A stretch of 49,638 nucleotides of DNA from CAZLMW01 sp964560875 (GTDB lineage Bacteria; Myxococcota_A; UBA9042). The stretch spans positions 1 through 49,638 of the forward strand of contig CAZLMW010000058.1 in assembly GCA_964560875.1 (NCBI GenBank), in the 5' to 3' direction. Of this stretch, positions 35,849 through 43,151 are shown piece after piece. The notes below the pieces were generated by a model that searched no databases, was not told the DNA's origin, and saw nothing but the letters and a program-made list of their open reading frames with translations. Each line of letters begins with the position of its first letter. Positions within the stretch are counted from its first letter, which is position 1. The position numbers and the translations under genes were made by a program.

Positions 35849-37729
35849 TCAAGATCGGGCGATCAATAGCGCGCCGAGGGGCGGGAGGGAAAGGCGAACC
35901 GTCCAATCGGTGCCAACTTTCACGGCGGCCATCGGCGGTCCGGGCTCGCCGACGGGACGGTCGGCATCGGCAAACCAGGCGGACGAGGAGTCCAAGAGCA
36001 CGCGCCAGGCCCCCGCTGAAGGAACGGTCAATCGGTACTCGGGATGCGAAACCGGGGTCATGTTGAACACGGCGATCACCAGGTCCCCGTCACCGTTCAG
36101 GCGCTTGTAGCTGTACACGGAGCGGTCGGCGTCGTCGGCGTCGATCCACGCAAACCCACGGGGATCACAGTCGAGTCGATGCAACGCGGAACGCTCGCGG
36201 TACAACCGGTTGAGCGCGGCAACGAACGCCAGGACCCCGCGCCGCGCGGGCTCAGCCGCCTGTCCCCAGTCCAGCTCGCCGTCGAAATCCCACTCCGATT
36301 CCTGGCCGAACTCACCGCCAGAAAACAGCAGCTTCTTGCCGGGGGTCGTCCACTGCCACGCGAGCAGCAACCGCAGCTGCCGCAACCCGTCCGCCCAATC
36401 GCCGCCCATCTTGCGCACCAGGCTGCCCTTGCCGTGCACCATCTCGTCGTGGCTCAGCGGCAAGACGAAGTCCTCGGCGTGCTGGTACGTGGACGGAAAC
36501 GTCATGTCGTTGTGGTGGTAGCGGCGATGGATCGGATCGCGACCGAGGTAGCCAAGCGTGTCGTGCATCCAGCCCATGTTCCACTTGAAGTGAAAGCCGA
36601 GCCCCGCGTCCCACGGCGCATAAGGCGCAGGCGGGTCACCGGAGACGCGCGGGAATGCGGTCGACTCTTCGGCGAGCGTGATCACGCCGGGAAAACGCGC
36701 CCGAACCATCCGGTTGAGGTCTTGCAGGAAGCTGATCGCCTCAAGGTGCTGGTGACCGCCAAAATCGTTGGGCTCCCACTCCCCGTCGACGCGCGAGTAG
36801 TTGAGGTAGACCATCGACGCCACCGCATCGACCCGCAGACCATCGATGTGCAGCGATTCAATCCAAAAAGCCGCGCTGGCGAGCAGGAAACTGCGCACCT
36901 CGGGTCGCGCGTAGTCGAAGATCAGCGACCCCCAATCGGGATGCTCGCCGCGGCGTGGATCGGGGTATTCGAAGAGCGGCTCGCCATCAAAACGGGCCAG
37001 CGCGTGTTCGTCTTTGGGAAAGTGCGCGGGGACGAAGTCGATGATGACGCCAAGCCCTGCGCGATGAAGCCGGTCGACCAGGTAGCGCAGATCATCGGGG
37101 CTGCCGTATCGCGAAGTCGGCGCGAAATAGCCGGTCGCCAGGTAGCCCCAGGACGGGTCGTAGGGAAACTCCGACAGCGGCATGAACTCGACGTGCGTGA
37201 ACCCGAGCCCGACGACGTGGTCCACGAGCCGGTCAGCGACCTCTCGGTAGCCATAAAAAGACCCGTCGCCGTGACGCACCCAGCTGCCCAGGTGCAGCTC
37301 GTAGATGCTGATCGGTTCGTGCCACGGCAATCGCTGAGAGCGCGCGTTCATCCACGCCGAGTCGCGCCAGCGATGTGTGCTTTTCGTGGTCGTTGAGGCG
37401 GTATTGGGACGCAGCTCGGCGGCGAACGCGAAGGGATCGGCCTTATCGACGACCGAGCCGTCGGCGCCATGGACGCGGAATTTGTAGTTGTCGCCGGGCC
37501 CAATTCCGGTGACGAATAGCTGCCAGACCGACTTGTCGTCCTTGCGGCGCGCCATCGGCCACGCGTTCCAGCCGTTGAAGTCGCCGATCCACTCAACGAG
37601 CGTCGCCCGCGGCGCCCAGAGCCGAAAGACGTACCCGGACTCGCCATCGACGGTCGCCGGATGAGCCCCCAGAACGCGCCAGGCGTCGTGACCCATCGCC
37701 TTGTGAAATCGCTTCAATCTTGCGCTCAT
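35849..37729 (-). CDS. glgB: 1,4-alpha-glucan branching enzyme
   Basis: Protein of 626 residues, the short type lacking the extra N1 domain. A CBM48 domain (residues about 15-120, RLWAPRA...GDFNGW) precedes the GH13 barrel with ELHLGSW, DFVPAHF, GLRVDAVASM (nucleophile Asp301), LAEEST (Glu354) and LPLSHDEMVHGKGSL (Asp427), all diagnostic of GlgB. It transfers alpha-1,4 segments to alpha-1,6 positions in glycogen. It is the first gene of a pair with the GH13 debranching-type gene, and is divergent from the selenoprotein gene across an 84-bp region carrying a perfect palindrome. Confidence 0.96.
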   Translation of the reverse strand: MSARLKRFHKAMGHDAWRVLGAHPATVDGESGYVFRLWAPRATLVEWIGDFNGWNAWPMARRKDDKSVWQLFVTGIGPGDNYKFRVHGADGSVVDKADPFAFAAELRPNTASTTTKSTHRWRDSAWMNARSQRLPWHEPISIYELHLGSWVRHGDGSFYGYREVADRLVDHVVGLGFTHVEFMPLSEFPYDPSWGYLATGYFAPTSRYGSPDDLRYLVDRLHRAGLGVIIDFVPAHFPKDEHALARFDGEPLFEYPDPRRGEHPDWGSLIFDYARPEVRSFLLASAAFWIESLHIDGLRVDAVASMVYLNYSRVDGEWEPNDFGGHQHLEAISFLQDLNRMVRARFPGVITLAEESTAFPRVSGDPPAPYAPWDAGLGFHFKWNMGWMHDTLGYLGRDPIHRRYHHNDMTFPSTYQHAEDFVLPLSHDEMVHGKGSLVRKMGGDWADGLRQLRLLLAWQWTTPGKKLLFSGGEFGQESEWDFDGELDWGQAAEPARRGVLAFVAALNRLYRERSALHRLDCDPRGFAWIDADDADRSVYSYKRLNGDGDLVIAVFNMTPVSHPEYRLTVPSAGAWRVLLDSSSAWFADADRPVGEPGPPMAAVKVGTDWTVRLSLPPLGALLIARS

Positions 37730-37750
37730 ATCGGTCCTGCACGCGACAAA

Positions 37751-37767
37751 AGTAAACGTCGTTTACT
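37751..37767. promoter_or_regulatory. Perfect palindrome, operator-like, between glgB and selenoprotein gene
   Basis: AGTAAACG-T-CGTTTACT: 8-bp arms around one base, in the middle of the 84-bp divergent region. Its form and size resemble TetR-family-type operators. It would be positioned to regulate one or both genes. No regulator gene is nearby, so the protein partner is unknown. Confidence 0.6.
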
Positions 37768-37813
37768 GTTTCAGCCTTGCCAGCGCGGCGGCGGAAGCTA
37801 TCGTGGCACCACT

Positions 37814-38863
37814 ATGAAGCAAGCCTACCTCCATCGCCGTCACCTTCTTGTCACCCTCGTCGCGGCCCTGGCCGTCGCCGCGGTTGGCTCTGGATGCTCT
37901 GACGACGTCGACGATTCCACGTACGAGCCCAAACCGATGGCGTTTCATCCGATCGGCTCTTTCGCCAGCGTCCAATTCGACGGCGGCACAGCCAAAGCGT
38001 CGATGAAACATGGCGCCGACGGATGTATCCAGGCGCTGCACGTCGACACCGTGAGCAAGGACGGCAAGCACAAACTCGCGGTCACGTTCACGCCGCAGGA
38101 TGCGTTCGGGATGAAGGTGTCCAAGGCGGTGTGGCAGCCCGACGGCGACACCGCATACGACGTTGTCGGCAACAACGCAGGTTGGCTCCCGCTCGACGCC
38201 ATCAGCGACGAAGAAGGCAAGTCCGGCGCGGTCAACAAGCTGCTCGTGGCGCCGCGTGGAAAGATCACTCTTGCGCAGGCAAAGCCCGGCGACAAGACGA
38301 CCGAATTCGACCTGGCGACCATCCAGTTCGGCGGCGACCTTGTCAGCGAGCTGGACGGAGCGGCGACGTGCAGCCGATGCGATCCGAAGTCGGCCAACTA
38401 CGACGACTGCAAGGCCCCGCACCCGACCTACCGAGTGCGCGATTTCCAGGGCGACAGTCCGTGGTTCAACCTCGAATACGACCTCAACGTCTTCCTGGGC
38501 AGACCGGTGGTGGCGATCCTCACCCAGGGGTGGTGAGTGAGCTGCCGGGCGCAGGCTGCGTCCTTCGAGACCATCCACAAAGACCTCGTCAAAGCCGGCA
38601 CGGACCACGCCTGGGTTGGCCTGCACGCGCCATCGGCGCAAGCGCTGCGTCACCAGCGCCAGATCGATCGCGCCACGACGTATCCGCTGCTGCAGGAGAC
38701 GGAGGCGAAATGGCTGCGCAACCACTACGGCAAGAACAGCCGCCACGACGCGTTCGTGTTCGACAAGGATGGCGCGCTGGTCAAGCACTTCGAAGGCCGA
38801 AACAGCCGCCCGTTCACCGTCGATGAGCTTGACGCGTTGAAGGCAGCGATCCCGACCAACTGA
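37814..38863 (+). CDS. Selenocysteine-containing thioredoxin-fold lipoprotein A (UGA at 38534 read as Sec241)
   Basis: Reading through the in-frame TGA at 38534-38536 gives 349 residues with Sec at 241. Lipobox VGSGC (Cys28) anchors it outside the cytoplasm. Residues about 35-200 are a beta-rich N-domain with Cys (TCSRC, DDCK). The C-terminal domain reads LGRPVVAIL, then GW-U-VSC (Sec241/Cys244), then DAFVFDKDGALVKHFEG, the order seen in TlpA/redoxin thioredoxin folds, so UGA sits precisely at the first Cys of CxxC. Codon usage stays gene-like after the UGA. A hairpin follows at the right distance. Alternative: a truncated gene plus a small ORF from GTG 38537; the paralogue at 39102 with the same layout argues against this. 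Likely a periplasmic redox protein. Confidence 0.85.
38534..38563 (+). promoter_or_regulatory. UGA codon plus candidate bacterial SECIS hairpin (gene A)
   Basis: After UGA (38534-38536) come 16 bases, the last six of which (GGGCGC, 38547-38552) pair with GCGTCC (38558-38563; one G-U pair) around loop AGGCT (38553-38557). A GG in a small apical loop 16-17 nt after UGA is the arrangement that SelB recognises in formate dehydrogenase mRNAs. Confidence 0.75.
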
Positions 38864-38881
38864 CCGAACGCCGTTCACATT

Positions 38882-38897
38882 GTTGCATGGATGCAAC
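38882..38897. promoter_or_regulatory. Inverted repeat upstream of selenoprotein gene B
   Basis: GTTGCAT-GG-ATGCAAC, 7-bp perfect arms, in the 238-bp segment between the two selenoprotein genes. No T-run follows, so an operator is likelier than a terminator. The rest of the segment (to 39101) is relatively A/T-rich near 38940-38965 and probably holds a promoter for gene B, but I cannot place its boxes. Confidence 0.4.
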
Positions 38898-39101
38898 GAT
38901 TCGAAGCGGTTGGTTCGTCAATGGGGCCAAGACAACCGTGGATCGATCGAACAAAACTTGTAACGATTGCTGCGCGCAGCGCGACGGCGTATTAGCCGGC
39001 CACGCGCGTGCGGACTTTCGACACGGTTCGGACAGCGGCGCAACAGGTTCAATGGTCAGCCCCGGCGATTCGCTGGGCAAAATCCAAGGGGGACAGAAAC
39101 G

Positions 39102-40319
39102 ATGAGACGATGGAGAACCATAGCGGCGGTCCTTGCCGCATCCGCGCTCGCTGCGTGCGCTGCCGATGACGGTGGCGGGACGGGCGCGGGAAAGATCTCG
39201 GAGCCCATGGGTGAGGGTTCGTTCACCGCCAAGATCGATAACCAGAGCTACACGGTCGACTACACGGGCTTCACCGCCAAAGTCGAAATGGCTCACCTGA
39301 TCAACAGCAAGGCCAACGGCCTGGCGTGTGTTGGCGAGGTCAAGGTGACGGTCGCTGGCGAAAACGACGCCTGCAAGCTCGTGCTCGATTTCAGTCCCGA
39401 CTTCAGCGGCGCAATGGCGCTGCAGAAAGCCGAATTCCACGCCAAGGTGGCCGTCTATCAGGGCGACTTCCCGATCGACTCCTACCCCTGCGAAGCGTGG
39501 GCAGACGAGACGAAGTTCGCCAAGGGCCACAAGCCGGCGGTCTACACGATGTCCGGTGGCGAAGCGTCCCTGTCGGTCAAGCCGCTCAAGCAGCCCTACG
39601 CGGGCCAGAGCAGCGCGGTCATCAAGGGTTACACGCTCGCCCCCAAGGGCACCGTGAAGATGAAGTTCAAGGGCCGTTCCTTCAGCCTGAAGCTCGACGA
39701 TCTCAAGATCTCGGGCGACGTAACGTCGCAGGGCAGCAAGACGGTGAGCTGCAGCCAGCAGTACCTGCCGCTGCCTGAAATCACGCTCAAGGATATCAAC
39801 CCCAAGAGCCCGACCTACAACCAGGAAGTCAACCTCTCTGACGCGTACCAGGGCAAGTTTGTCGGGATTCACGTCGGGGCGGGATGGTGAGCATCTTGCG
39901 TATCCCAGGTTGGGATTCTCGAAAAAGTGAACAAAGAGTTCAAAGCTTCCGGTCGTGACGATTACGTATTCGTCAGCATCAATGACAGCTCGGCGTCGCA
40001 GCCGAGTCAGCAGAAAATGGCCCTCGGCAAGCAGCAGCAAGTCACGTTCCCCGTGCTCCAGGGCACAGGCGGCAGCTGGACGCAGGGCAAGATGCTCGTG
40101 GACTGCAAGAACCGTAAGGGCAAGAAGAACGATGGCTTCTTCTTCGCGCCAGACGGCCGCTTCATTCGCAAGCACGAAGGCAAAGGCACCGTGTATATGA
40201 ACGTCTGGGAAGACGACATTCGCGCCGCGATGGCGATGAAGATCGAAGACCTCGACGGATGCAGCTGCCAAGACGTCAAAGACGCGACCAAGAAGATCCA
40301 CCACGTGTCGTGCGAATAG
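39102..40319 (+). CDS. Selenocysteine-containing thioredoxin-fold lipoprotein B (UGA at 39888 read as Sec263)
   Basis: Reading through TGA at 39888-39890 gives 405 residues with Sec263. ATG 39102 has a strong Shine-Dalgarno (AAGGGGGA, about 9 bases upstream). Lipobox ALAAC (Cys19) makes it a lipoprotein. The N-domain (about 25-240) is beta-rich with paired-looking Cys. The thioredoxin-like part reads VNLSDAYQGKFVGIHVGAGW-U-ASC, closely matching the TlpA pattern in which the first Cys of CxxC is here UGA; then come FFFAPDGRFIRKHEG and a Cys-rich tail (DGCSCQD, HVSCE). It is paralogous to gene A, 238 bp upstream, and followed by a strong terminator. Conventional calling would split it at 39890 and start a second ORF at 39927. 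Confidence 0.87.
39888..39918 (+). promoter_or_regulatory. UGA codon plus candidate bacterial SECIS hairpin (gene B)
   Basis: UGA (39888-39890) is followed by 16 bases ending ATCCC (39902-39906). ATCCC pairs perfectly with GGGAT (39912-39916) around loop AGGTT (39907-39911), with a further G39900-C39918 pair past one mismatch. The loop and distance match gene A exactly although stem sequences differ. Confidence 0.8.
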
Positions 40320-40341
40320 CGCACACACGCGACCATTGAAT

Positions 40342-40382
40342 CGGCGGCGGCCATCGGGAAACCGGTGGCCGCCGCGCTTTTT
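40342..40382 (+). terminator. Rho-independent terminator after selenoprotein gene B
   Basis: A long GC stem (CGGCGGCCA pairing with TGGCCGCCG, extended by CGG/CCG) closes a GAAA-type loop and is followed by CTTTTT. It lies 22 bp after the stop codon at 40319, supporting 40319, not 39890, as the true gene end. Confidence 0.85.
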
Positions 40383-40463
40383 GGTGCCTTTGGGGAGCCG
40401 CTACACCGCGATTTGACCTCGCGGGGCCGCGGTCGCAGGCTTGCTCACCGACCCGGAGACCCG

Positions 40464-42176
40464 ATGACCAGCCGCGAAGAACGCGTGCGACGCTACAGCG
40501 GCGCCCTGCACATCCCCAATGACGAGGTGAGCCTGCTCGCTGAAATCGGCCAGCCCCTGCAGGTCGCTGACGGTGAAGTGGTGGTCACCGAAGGCAGCGA
40601 GGGTGAGGACTTCTACGTCGTCTTGCGCGGCACGCTCGAGGTCATCCGCGGCGGCCAGAAGCTCACCGAGCTGACCACTGGGGCGATCGTCGGCGAGATG
40701 GCGCTGTTCAACGAGAACGTGCGTTCGGCCACCGTGGCAGCCAAGGGGTCGGCCGAGCTCGTCGCGATTCGAGCCAGCGACTTCTTCCCGCGCGTCTACC
40801 ACGGCGACGAAGCGGCAATCGAGCTGATGGGCAGGCTCGGAAAGACGATGATCGAGCGCATCCAGTCCCGCGTGTCACGCGACTTCGAGGCAGCCCTGCG
40901 GGAAGGTGGCACGGCGGCGGAACAGGTCGCGCTGCGCAAGCGAATGCTCAAGGATTGGGCGCTCAAATACCACGCGATCGGAAGGCCCGGAAAGCTCGCG
41001 GTCGTGCCCACCAAGAGCGTGGGAACCGCGGCGGACCTGTCGGTGGCCTATTCACCCGGCGTCGCCGAACCCTGCCTGGCGATCGAAGCCGACCCGGAAA
41101 AAGCCTATGACTACACGGCGAAGGGCAACCTCGTCGGCGTCATCAGCAACGGCACGGCGGTACTTGGGCTTGGCGACATCGGCGCGCTCGCAGGCAAGCC
41201 GGTCATGGAAGGCAAGAGTGTGCTCTTCAAACGCTTCGCCGACATCGACGCGTATGACATCGAGGTGGATGAGAAGGACCCTGACCGGCTCATCTCCATC
41301 GTCGCGGCGCTCGAACCAACGTTTGGCGGCGTCAACCTTGAGGACATCAAGGCCCCCGAGTGCTTCCGCATCGAGCGCGCGTGCCAGGCGCGCATGAACA
41401 TCCCGGTCTTTCACGACGACCAACACGGCACGGCCATCGTCGCCGGTGCTGGTTTGCTCAACGCGCTCGAGCTGACGGGCAAACGTGTCGAGGACCTGCG
41501 CGTTGTCGTCAGCGGCAAGGGCGCGGCCGGGTTCACCTGCGCCAAGTACTTCGTCAAGCTCGGCGTGAAGCGACAAAACGTGCTCATCACAGACCGTCGC
41601 GGGGTCGTCTGGAAGGGGCGCGGCGACACCGGCTACGTCGTCGAAATGGCCGCCGACACCGACAAGCGTACGTTGGCCGAAGCGATGGTTGGCGCGGATG
41701 TCTTTTTGGGTCTGTCCAAGGGCAACCTGCTGACGCCGGCGATGCTCAGGACGATGAACGACGACCCGATGGTCTTCGCGCTGGCCAACCCCGTGCCCGA
41801 GATCGACTACCCGATCGCGACAGCGACCCGCAGCGACGTCATCATGGCGACCGGACGCAGCGACTATCCCAACCAAATCAACAACGTCATCGCGTTCCCG
41901 TATATCTTCCGCGGCGCCCTCGACGTGCGCGCCAGGGCCATCAACGAAGAGATGAAGCTGGCCGCGACGCGCGCGATCGCCGCGCTCACCCGTGAGGGCT
42001 ACACGTCCGAGGCCGGTTCATGGGCCTTTTGTCGGGATTTCATCGTGCCCAAGCCGTTTGACCATCGCCTCCGCGAGCACGTTTCAGCGGCGGTGGCGGA
42101 AGCGGCGATGAAAACGGGGGTTGCGCGGCGGCCGGTCGACGTCGACGCGTACCGAACCAAGCTCCGCGACGCCTGA
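40464..42176 (+). CDS. NAD(P)-dependent malic enzyme with N-terminal cNMP-binding domain
   Basis: Protein of 570 residues. Residues about 20-130 form a cyclic-nucleotide-binding domain (VVVTEGSEGEDFYVVLRG, then GEMALFNENVRSATV as phosphate-binding cassette). Residues about 155-565 are a bacterial malic enzyme: VAYSPGVAEPC, NGTAVLGLGDIGALAGKPVMEGK, VFHDDQHGTAIV (metal site) and VVSGKGAAGFTCAKY (dinucleotide fold). It decarboxylates malate to pyruvate with NAD(P)H. The phosphotransacetylase domain of MaeB is absent. The fusion implies allosteric control by a cyclic or other nucleotide. ATG 40464 follows ACCCGGAGA, a weak ribosome site. Confidence 0.94.
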   Translation: MTSREERVRRYSGALHIPNDEVSLLAEIGQPLQVADGEVVVTEGSEGEDFYVVLRGTLEVIRGGQKLTELTTGAIVGEMALFNENVRSATVAAKGSAELVAIRASDFFPRVYHGDEAAIELMGRLGKTMIERIQSRVSRDFEAALREGGTAAEQVALRKRMLKDWALKYHAIGRPGKLAVVPTKSVGTAADLSVAYSPGVAEPCLAIEADPEKAYDYTAKGNLVGVISNGTAVLGLGDIGALAGKPVMEGKSVLFKRFADIDAYDIEVDEKDPDRLISIVAALEPTFGGVNLEDIKAPECFRIERACQARMNIPVFHDDQHGTAIVAGAGLLNALELTGKRVEDLRVVVSGKGAAGFTCAKYFVKLGVKRQNVLITDRRGVVWKGRGDTGYVVEMAADTDKRTLAEAMVGADVFLGLSKGNLLTPAMLRTMNDDPMVFALANPVPEIDYPIATATRSDVIMATGRSDYPNQINNVIAFPYIFRGALDVRARAINEEMKLAATRAIAALTREGYTSEAGSWAFCRDFIVPKPFDHRLREHVSAAVAEAAMKTGVARRPVDVDAYRTKLRDA

Positions 42177-42209
42177 CGGGTCGCCGAGAAGAGACGCGCC
42201 ACAATCGCC

Positions 42210-43151
42210 CTAAAACCGCGCCGTGGCTATGAATCCGGGACCGGTTGGCGCGAGCGACACGTTCGTTTCGTCCGACGACAGGATCAGCAACCCACCGGCG
42301 AGACCGACCGCGCCGATTGCGGCGGCGATGGCGGCCGCTGTGCGCTGTGACGCGATGGCGTTGGCGGCGTCGGTGGCTTCCTGGCGGGTGATGTCCGGGG
42401 GGCCATCGGGCAGGTTCAGGTCCTCGTTGTACTTGTCTTCAGCGCTGACGGACATGCTGTAGAGGATGCCGCCGGTCGCGAGCGACACAACGCCGATTCC
42501 GGCCGCGAAGAAACCCATACGGCGCATCAACGGGCTGCCGCCGCCACCGGACTTGGCGACGGTACCTGCGACGGTCGGTGACACCGCCCGGGGCAGCGCT
42601 GTGGCGCGCTCTTTGGCAGCTTTTTCTCGGGCGAGCTCCGCGGCGCGACGTTCGCGGGCCTGCTCTTCTTGCCGCTCCAATTCCTTGCGGCGACGTTCCA
42701 GTTCGGCCTGCTCTTTTTGGATACGGCGCAGCTTGGCGAGCTGAACGCGGCACGCCGCAAGATGCTTTTCCGCGCGAGCACGGCTGGTCGGCGCCACGCG
42801 TTTTCCGAGGGCCAGGTACGCGATGTAGTTCTTCTCGGCGCCTTCGAAAAGGCCGCCCTTGTGGCGAGCTCGCGCGGCGCTGTAGAGGTAGCCAGTCTCG
42901 CTGGGATCAACCCGGTACGCGCCGTCGTAGAGCACCGCGGCAGCCTTGAAGTCACCGTCCTTGAGCTTGACCGAGGCGAGGATGGACGCGGCGATCGCCT
43001 CCCGCCGCTGCGCCTTTGTGACCTTGGCGAACGCGGGGGTGGAGGCGGCGACGAGCGAAAAGCAGACGAGCATCGCGACAAGCCCGTCAGTCCGGTGTTT
43101 GTGGCGTCCGCCCCATCGCAGAGCCCGAGAATTCGGCGTCTTCGACATCAT
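42210..43151 (-). CDS. TPR-like periplasmic/membrane protein with coiled coil
   Basis: Protein of 313 residues. The ATG at 43151 overlaps the stop of the upstream gene (ATGA), so translation is probably coupled; the next codon is also ATG. A signal peptide ends near ASTPAFA. A TPR-like region (residues about 45-125, with YLYSAARARHKG) is followed by a strongly charged coiled coil (KEQAELERRRKELERQEEQ, about 135-180) and two hydrophobic segments (about 205-225 and 265-285). The TPR-like part resembles that of the 19940 gene. Convergent with the malic enzyme gene (33 bp). Function unknown. Confidence 0.8.
   Translation of the reverse strand: MMSKTPNSRALRWGGRHKHRTDGLVAMLVCFSLVAASTPAFAKVTKAQRREAIAASILASVKLKDGDFKAAAVLYDGAYRVDPSETGYLYSAARARHKGGLFEGAEKNYIAYLALGKRVAPTSRARAEKHLAACRVQLAKLRRIQKEQAELERRRKELERQEEQARERRAAELAREKAAKERATALPRAVSPTVAGTVAKSGGGGSPLMRRMGFFAAGIGVVSLATGGILYSMSVSAEDKYNEDLNLPDGPPDITRQEATDAANAIASQRTAAAIAAAIGAVGLAGGLLILSSDETNVSLAPTGPGFIATARF

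Noticed and set aside
38537..38863. Separate small gene starting at GTG 38537
   Set aside because: It starts on the base after a TGA, has no ribosome site, and completes the thioredoxin fold of the upstream frame; the paralogue shows the same layout.
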